Origin: Bartonella schoenbuchensis R1
GTDB lineage: Bacteria > Pseudomonadota > Alphaproteobacteria > Rhizobiales > Rhizobiaceae
NCBI RefSeq assembly: GCF_002022685.1
Contig: NZ_CP019789.1
Location: forward strand, 1,435,001-1,499,000
Length of the DNA: 64,000 nt
Direction: 5' to 3'
Shown here: positions 58,655 to 64,000 of the stretch, piece by piece
Layout of the letters: each line of letters starts with the position of its first letter
How positions within the stretch are numbered: position 1 is the stretch's first letter
Translations under genes and position numbers: made by a program
Notes under the pieces: model-generated
The model's database searches: none
Seen by the model: the letters and a program-made list of their open reading frames with translations, nothing else
Told to the model about the DNA's origin: nothing

Positions 58655-59089
58655 ACAATCCCACCTCGCCTCTTCCCACCTCATCCCTCCTCCACTTCGC
58701 CTCACCTCATCTCCCCCTCTCTCACCTCATTCCACACTTCTCCCACTTCCCTCTACCGCACCGCCTCATCCCTCCTCCCACTTTATCCTTCCTCCCATCT
58801 CATCTCTCTTCACCTTCCTCCACCTCTCTCACCTCCTCCACCTCCCTCTCTACCTCGCCACCTCATCCCCCTGTCCCACTTCATTTCACCTCTTCTCCCA
58901 ATGCTCATGCACACGAACCAAAAGAGCACCACCCCTTGTGACTTTCCTCCCCCCTCTCTCATGCTCCTTGTACCCCACCGATAAGCCCTTCATCAACATC
59001 CCCTCTATCAGCAAATCTACCGGCTTGTCTTGCTTGGAAGCTTTTGTTAAAGTGGCTTGCTGTCATTTATATTTTGGAAACTCCACGTT
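58655..59089. repeat. G-poor + strand block 14
   Basis: CCTCATCCCTCCTCCACTTCGCCTCACC-type words recur at the left end and again at 59096-59120 inside the 5' part of the dUTPase gene, so the block reaches into that gene. CCTCATGC and CACACGAACCAAAAGAGCAC are echoed there as well. No gene. Confidence 0.75.
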
Positions 59090-59686
59090 ATGTCTCATCC
59101 CTCCTCCACTTCGCCTCACCCTTCCCCTAATGCTCATGCACACAGCCAAAAGAGCACCTCTACCTCTTCTTGTGATTTTTCCTCCACCCCTTCACAAAAG
59201 CTTACCCTTTCGGTAGAACGCCTTGCCCACGGGCAAGATTTAGATCTTCCCCAATATGCCACAGCCGGCTCTGCTGGTCTTGATTTGCGGGCAGCATTGG
59301 CAGAAAATGAAACAATCGTTTTAACTCCCGGGCAACGTGCCCTCATCCCCACAGGTTTAATTTTCCACCTCTCACCTGGCTATGAAGCACAAATACGTCC
59401 ACGCTCTGGCTTGGCTTTAAAACATGGCATTACATGCTTAAACACCCCCGGAACGATTGATAGTGACTACCGTGGTGAAGTGAAAGTTCTTCTCATCAAT
59501 CTAGGGCAAGAAGATTTTTCCATTCAACGTGGAATGCGCATTGCACAAACAGTCATCGCACCTGTTACTCAAGTCGATGTACGTGTCATCAAACCAGATC
59601 AGGAAAATACCTCATGTAAAACACATGAAGGAAACCACACACAAGGGCGTGGAACAGGCGGCTTTGGCTCAACAGGGCACAATTAA
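59090..59686 (+). CDS. dut: dUTP diphosphatase with Ser/Pro-rich N-terminal extension
   Basis: 198 residues; trimeric dUTPase that keeps dUTP low and supplies dUMP. All five motifs are seen: [49 protein letters not shown] and [11 protein letters not shown]. The first roughly 40 residues ([20 protein letters not shown]...) are not part of the fold and are encoded by a near copy of the adjoining G-poor block. The real start could be further in, but no ATG lies between there and KLTLSVERL. Confidence 0.93.
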   Translation: MSHPSSTSPHPSPNAHAHSQKSTSTSSCDFSSTPSQKLTLSVERLAHGQDLDLPQYATAGSAGLDLRAALAENETIVLTPGQRALIPTGLIFHLSPGYEAQIRPRSGLALKHGITCLNTPGTIDSDYRGEVKVLLINLGQEDFSIQRGMRIAQTVIAPVTQVDVRVIKPDQENTSCKTHEGNHTQGRGTGGFGSTGHN

Positions 59687-59955
59687 TAATCCCCCGCGGC
59701 TCTAATATCTACCCTCCCCCCGCTCCTCTGTAAGGCGCGCCGGGGTTCTTAGCGCTTTTAAAAAGCTATTCTCTTGCCTTAAAACGCAACCTCTTAGTGC
59801 ACTTTTATAAGAGAATGCCTCTCCCATCACCACGCAAATAACATAAACAACCCCCTCTCCCCTTCTGGAAAACGAAAGCTCTTTTATCTTAAAAAACAGC
59901 TCACCCACTATTTTCAAGAGAAAGGCTCTCCTTTTTTCAGGCTCATAAAAAAACT

Positions 59956-60618
59956 TTATTCATGAGAAAACGTGGTATCAGCTGCAGGCTCTTTGCTACC
60001 CCCGCTATCCCCCTCACCATTGTTTCCTCCATTACCCCTATTTCCCCCTTCACCATTGCTGCTCCCATTACTATCCCCCTCACTATTACCACCCCCCTTG
60101 TCATTATTATCACCATTACCCCTATTTTCTCCATCACCATTATTTCCCCTATCACCCCTGTTTTCCTCCCTACCATTTCTCCCTTCACCATGGTTTAAAG
60201 TCTTGTGCATTCCCACAAGACCAATTTTGGTATATCCAGCTGCTTGCAACTGATCCAGCACATTAACAACGCGGCCATAGTCAATTTCTTCATCTGCTTG
60301 AATCAAAATCTTTGTTTCTAAATTTTCTTGAGTTTCTCCAGACAAGATTTCAATAAATTCTCCCTCCTCCACAAGAGTGTCACCAACATAAAAAGAATGA
60401 TCCTTTTGTAAGGTAATATAAAGAGGCTTATCAGGCTGGGAAACAGGCGTTTTTGTTACAGAAGGCAACTGAACAGAAATAACAGATGTTGCCAAAGGTG
60501 CAGCCACCATAAACACAATAAGAAGCACCAAAACAACATCGATAAAAGGCGTTACATTGATCTCACTTTGGACCTGAAAATCATCGCCCTCATATTCATT
60601 ATGATAGTCTGTTTTCAT
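59956..60618 (-). CDS. exbD: ExbD/TolR-family protein with low-complexity Gly/Asn tail
   Basis: 220 residues, about 70 more than usual. One membrane helix (INVTPFIDVVLVLLIVFMVAAPL, with the conserved membrane Asp), then the periplasmic ExbD fold (YITLQKDHSFYVGDTLVEEGEF, IQADEEIDYGRVVNVLDQLQAAGYTKIGLV). From about residue 150 on it is Gly/Asn/Glu/Arg repeats (GNNGDGENRGNGDNNDKGGG), again G-poor on the + strand. It energises outer-membrane iron/haem uptake with ExbB and TonB. The start overlaps exbB by 4 bases. Confidence 0.9.
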   Translation of the reverse strand: MKTDYHNEYEGDDFQVQSEINVTPFIDVVLVLLIVFMVAAPLATSVISVQLPSVTKTPVSQPDKPLYITLQKDHSFYVGDTLVEEGEFIEILSGETQENLETKILIQADEEIDYGRVVNVLDQLQAAGYTKIGLVGMHKTLNHGEGRNGREENRGDRGNNGDGENRGNGDNNDKGGGNSEGDSNGSSNGEGGNRGNGGNNGEGDSGGSKEPAADTTFSHE

Positions 60619-61427
60619 TGTTTGCGGCTTTTTTGCTGTCTTTGTTGGTCGAGTTCACGGCTCAAAAGCCTTTCAATAGCCGCAGCAATATCTCCTAAAT
60701 CATTTCGATATCCATTAAGAGCACGCGTTAAACCATTATACATAACAACAGCAGGAATAGCGACAAAAAGCCCTATAGCCGTTGCAAGCAAAGCTTCAGC
60801 AATTCCCGGCGCCACAACATCCAAGCGCGTTGTCTGAGTTTGAGCAATCCCAATAAAAGCATTCATAATCCCCCAAACGGTTGCAAAAAGCCCAACAAAA
60901 GGCGCAATAGCACCAATGGTTGCAAGAACAGCAGTCCCACAAGCCATGTGTCTTGTAGCCGTCAACACACACCGGGCTAAAAGTAAATGTACCCGCTCTT
61001 TCACCCCCTCATTGAAAGCACACAAAGCACTATCGTCATCTTTTCGTTCTCTGGTACCTTGAAACTTAATGAAGACCACCTGCTGAGTAGAAAGATTCAC
61101 CTCTTTGAGCGTTTCTTCCAAAAAGATTGCACCTGCCCCCAGAAAGACTGAATTTGCTTCTTGCTGATTTTTGAAATCAGAGGTCAAATGCGTGAAAGTT
61201 TGAGCATTTAGAACAAACTGCAACGCACGATGTGCTTTGCGTTTTGCCCACGTTATTTCAACAATTTTAGCCAGAGCAATTGTCCAAGATATAAGAGAAG
61301 CAAGCATCAACACAACAATCACAGCTTGCACAACCCCATCGGCAGCCATAAACATCGAAAAGGGAGAAAAATCACCCGCCGAAAATAAAGTAAAACTCTT
61401 ATCTAAAGCCCCTGTTTCAGATTCCAT
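60615..61427 (-). CDS. exbB: ExbB/TolQ-family proton channel
   Basis: 270 residues, three membrane helices. N-terminal helix AVIVVLMLASLISWTIALAKIVE, and the conserved pair of helices TAVLATIGAIAPFVGLFATVWGIMNAFIGIA and GIAEALLATAIGLFVAIPAVVMYN. It forms the inner-membrane motor with ExbD. No tonB is seen next to it. Confidence 0.92.
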   Translation of the reverse strand: MESETGALDKSFTLFSAGDFSPFSMFMAADGVVQAVIVVLMLASLISWTIALAKIVEITWAKRKAHRALQFVLNAQTFTHLTSDFKNQQEANSVFLGAGAIFLEETLKEVNLSTQQVVFIKFQGTRERKDDDSALCAFNEGVKERVHLLLARCVLTATRHMACGTAVLATIGAIAPFVGLFATVWGIMNAFIGIAQTQTTRLDVVAPGIAEALLATAIGLFVAIPAVVMYNGLTRALNGYRNDLGDIAAAIERLLSRELDQQRQQKSRKQ

Positions 61428-61539
61428 TGTTTCTCACAAATCTCCAAAATGACCCCACCCCTCCTTTTTAAAACGGTTATAAAAAATAAAAGAAGACAAA
61501 TCAAGTCCAGTTTATAATAAAAAGTGCCATCACTTTTAC

Positions 61540-62705
61540 TCACATACCCCTCATTCACCACCTCACTCACCCTCTCACGCCTCAGCATCCCCCACTCACA
61601 CCTCTCATGCACACACATACCTCACGTACCCAACCTACCCCACACAGCACATCTTCCCCCCTCTCAAGCACACTCCCAACCCTCCCTCACTTGACTACCA
61701 CGACCACCTTTCCCCACTCATACTAATCCTACAAATAGCACCCACAGCTCGTACCATCCCTCCAAGCTCGCACACCACACAACAAGCTAGAACCTCCTCT
61801 CTCCCAAACACCTCTCTCCCCTCACACATCACTCCTCTTCCCAAGTCTGTCTGCTCATCCCCGCCCTTTCAAACCAACGCCCCAACCATACACTCACACA
61901 CCCCTCTCTCACCACTTCACGCCTCAGCATCCCCCACTCACACCTCTCATGCACACACATACCTCACGTACCCAACCTACCCCACACCGCACATCTGCCT
62001 CCTCTCAAACACACCCCAACCCTCCCCCGCTTGACTACCCTGACCACCTTTCCCCTCTCACACTAATCCCACAATAGTACCCACAGCTCAGCTCGTATGT
62101 ATCATCCCTTCAAGCTCGCAACACCACACAACACTCACAGCCTACTCTCTCACAAACACCTCTCTCCTCCACACATCACTCCTCTTCCCAAGTCTGTCTG
62201 CTCATCCCCACCCTTTCAAACCAAAGCCCCGGCACCATCCTCACGCCTCAGCATCTCCCCACTCACACACCCTCACGCACTCAACCTATCCCACACAGCA
62301 CATCTGCCCGCTCTCAAGCACACTCCCAACCCTCCCTCACTTGACTACCACGACCACCTTTCCCCACTCATACTAATCCCACAACAGTACCCACAGCTCG
62401 TATCATCCCTCCAAGCTCGCACACCATACAACACCCACAACCTCCTCGCTCTCATCCCCCCTTCCCCGACATCCACCCCTTTTCCCAAGTCTGTCTGCTC
62501 ATCCCCGCCCTTTCAAACCAACGTCCCAACCATACACTCACACACCCTTCTCTCACCACCTCACGCCTCAGCATCCCCTCACTCACACCTCGCACGCACA
62601 CCTCCCGCACGTACCCAACCTATCCCACACAGCACATCCTCTCCCCCGCACGCATATCCCTCTTACGCATACTTCCCCTCATGCATTTATGCATCTCTCT
62701 TAAAG
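61540..62705. repeat. G-poor + strand block 15 with a tandem module of about 350 bp
   Basis: CACACCTCTCATGCACACAC, CTCACGTACCCAACCTACCC, CACTCATACTAATCC and CCCAAGTCTGTCTGCTCATC recur three times (about 61590, 61940 and 62280 for the first set). TTTCAAACCAAAGCCCC links it to the blocks at 33-40 kb. No gene. Confidence 0.85.
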
Positions 62706-63064
62706 AGAGCCCACACTCCCTAAAGGTTCGCATATACAACCATAGGTTTATCTATAAAACCTAACAATTCAATCACAAAGGGGGGCATAGACTGTTGCAA
62801 AACTTCATGAAAAAAGAATCATAAAAATTTTGTCCATGCCATCATGTCCTCTTTTTCAAGGGTTTTTTGCGTAACTTGCCTTATACTGTTAAGAATCTTT
62901 AGGAAAAACAACATTTATAAAAAAATACACTTATAAATTGTATTAAGCATGGAACCAATATGATTTAAGGGCGTTAAACACTAACGAATGTTCAAATCTT
63001 TGACTCAGGTGATGGCTTTCACCATGAATCAAAAATAACACAAGAAAAAGAAGGAAGAATCATT
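62706..63064. other. AT-rich upstream region of the ElaB-like gene
   Basis: Normal AT-rich DNA after the block. An AAGGAAGAATCATT ribosome site precedes the next ATG. No other gene. Confidence 0.4.
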
Positions 63065-63391
63065 ATGGCAAACAACAAAGCAGCAGATGACAGAGCAACA
63101 TCAACAGAAAAAGACCTGCACGCTCAATTGAAACAATTACGCAGTGAAATGGCAAACATAACCTCAGCACTAAGTGACCTTGGTTCAAACACATTAAGTG
63201 AAGCCAAAAACAAAGCAACAAAATTCTACGCTTCAGTAAAAGACAATGGTGAAGATATTGCATCACAAGCTAAAGATGTTTTAAGCGATTTTGAACATAA
63301 CTTAAGCAGATGTGTACGCAAAAATCCTAGCAAGAGCGTTTTGGTTGCAGCGGGCATTGGTTTTGTTCTCTCTTACTTGATCCGCCGTTAA
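63065..63391 (+). CDS. ElaB/YqjD (DUF883)-like membrane-anchored protein
   Basis: 108 residues: a helical, charged body (EKDLHAQLKQLRSEMANITSALSDLGSNTLSEAKNKATK) and a C-terminal membrane segment in the DUF883 style (RKNPSKSVLVAAGIGFVLSYLIRR). In enterics such proteins tether ribosomes in stationary phase; here the role is unknown. Pairs with the next gene, 3 bases away, like yqjD-yqjE. Confidence 0.85.
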   Translation: MANNKAADDRATSTEKDLHAQLKQLRSEMANITSALSDLGSNTLSEAKNKATKFYASVKDNGEDIASQAKDVLSDFEHNLSRCVRKNPSKSVLVAAGIGFVLSYLIRR

Positions 63392-63394
63392 CTC

Positions 63395-63832
63395 ATGCAA
63401 ACGTCTATTGTATCCTTACTGTACCAATTGACTGGTGGAAATCTCAAAAATACGGTCAAACAGATCCGTATCCAAGCAATTTGCTGTGGAATTATTGGAT
63501 TTTCATTATTGATGGCTCTAGTGTTTTTAAATGTCTTAAGCTTCCTTGCTTTGTGTTTAGTGATGCACCCAGTTGGTGCAGCCACAACAATGGTATTTAT
63601 TTGGTTTTTTGTTGCAGGATTAAGTGTTTTGCTAAGTCGGTTTTTCAAAGCATATCAACAACGCAATTATCAAAGACACTATGAAGAACAGCACCGTAAG
63701 TTTATGACAGAGTCAACCCTTTCCAGCATCGCAATGCTGGGTAAATACTTGCCTCTTGTTAAATTAGGGTTACCAGCCTTGGGACTTGCAGCTTACTTTT
63801 TGTGGCAAAAAGATAAAAAAGATCACTTTTAA
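63395..63832 (+). CDS. YqjE/phage-holin-superfamily III membrane protein
   Basis: 145 residues with two strong hydrophobic hairpins (IIGFSLLMALVFLNVLSFLALCLVM and TTMVFIWFFVAGLSVLLS), a basic loop and a third segment (LPLVKLGLPALGLAAYFLW). Matches DUF1469 proteins that follow DUF883 genes. Function unknown; not a phage gene here. Confidence 0.8.
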   Translation: MQTSIVSLLYQLTGGNLKNTVKQIRIQAICCGIIGFSLLMALVFLNVLSFLALCLVMHPVGAATTMVFIWFFVAGLSVLLSRFFKAYQQRNYQRHYEEQHRKFMTESTLSSIAMLGKYLPLVKLGLPALGLAAYFLWQKDKKDHF

Positions 63833-63862
63833 AACATATAGCTATTGTGATTCACCCCCCCA

Positions 63863-63900
63863 AAGGCACATTCTTCTATACCCAGAGAATGTGCCTTTTT
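63863..63900 (+). terminator. Intrinsic terminator after the YqjE-like gene
   Basis: AAGGCACATTCT (63863-63874) pairs perfectly with AGAATGTGCCTT (63886-63897), followed by TTTTT. About 30 bases after the stop. Confidence 0.88.
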
Positions 63901-64000
63901 CCTCTGCAAAAAGCACACCCCCCACAAGAGCACATCTGCCCCCTCTCAAAGCATACCCCCACCCCCCTCATGCTTGACCTACCCTGACCACCTCTCCCCA
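63901..64000. repeat. G-poor + strand block 16, cut by window end
   Basis: Starts after the terminator and matches block 15 in words (CACATCTGCCCCCTCTCAAA, TTGACCTACCCTGACCACCT). It continues beyond the window. Confidence 0.7.

Noticed and set aside
61540..62723. 208-codon + frame rich in Pro/Ser/His
   Set aside because: It follows a tandem repeat array with missing G and has no protein-like features.

Overview
The window looks like chromosomal DNA of an alphaproteobacterium of the Hyphomicrobiales, most probably a Bartonella. This rests on gene content and protein style recognised by eye (PhyR-NepR-EcfG stress locus, DUF4167 protein, MbfA-type iron exporter behind an Irr-like box, 6S RNA ahead of 5-formyltetrahydrofolate cyclo-ligase, infA-maf-yacG, purEK, rpmJ), and on the AT-rich coding DNA. 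No database search was possible.

Layout. 0-9 kb: an M23 peptidase, the general stress response module (PhyK-like kinase, EcfG sigma factor, NepR, PhyR, a second HWE kinase) and a DUF4167 gene. 9.7-10.9 kb: remains of an AB5-type toxin locus, with a cholera-toxin-A-like ADP-ribosyltransferase followed by a small secreted candidate B subunit, and then a lone fdhE. 12.5-28.4 kb (minus strand): a P22/N4-like podoviral structural cluster (small and large terminase, portal, scaffold, coat, head-tail adaptor, DNA-stabilisation protein, tail proteins, endolysin, lysis lipoprotein) with no integrase or replication genes, so a gene transfer agent or remnant prophage. 28.8-29.3 kb: a 114-bp tandem array. 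30-46.9 kb: clpB, yacG, maf, infA, purEK, rpmJ, a TPR gene, 6S RNA, fthC, a YmdB-like phosphodiesterase and murA. 47.8-55.7 kb: a phage early/replication module (YqaJ exonuclease, XRE repressor with three matching operators, DUF1376 protein, primase-helicase, DUF6456-like protein) without structural genes. 56-64 kb: DedA-like protein, DsbB, MbfA, dUTPase, ExbB/ExbD and a small envelope pair.

Two global features stand out. First, from 17.8 kb onward about 11-12 kb consists of gene-free blocks almost devoid of G on the + strand, whatever the direction of the neighbouring genes. The blocks share repeated modules and spill into coding sequences as low-complexity tails and linkers. Because G is absent they open long spurious reading frames, which I did not annotate. 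Second, almost every broken gene (nepR, phyR, HWE kinase, DUF4167, toxin B, clpB, primase-helicase, DedA, mbfA, probably the M23 gene) is repaired by adding one base to a homopolymer run. That pattern points to homopolymer undercalling in the assembly more than to gene decay, so these are annotated as genes with the breakpoints given.

The structural cluster and the replication/switch module, about 20 kb apart, look complementary. Together they resemble the arrangement of a domesticated phage that packages host DNA plus an escaped phage replication unit, as described for Bartonella; assigning this window to that system is inference.
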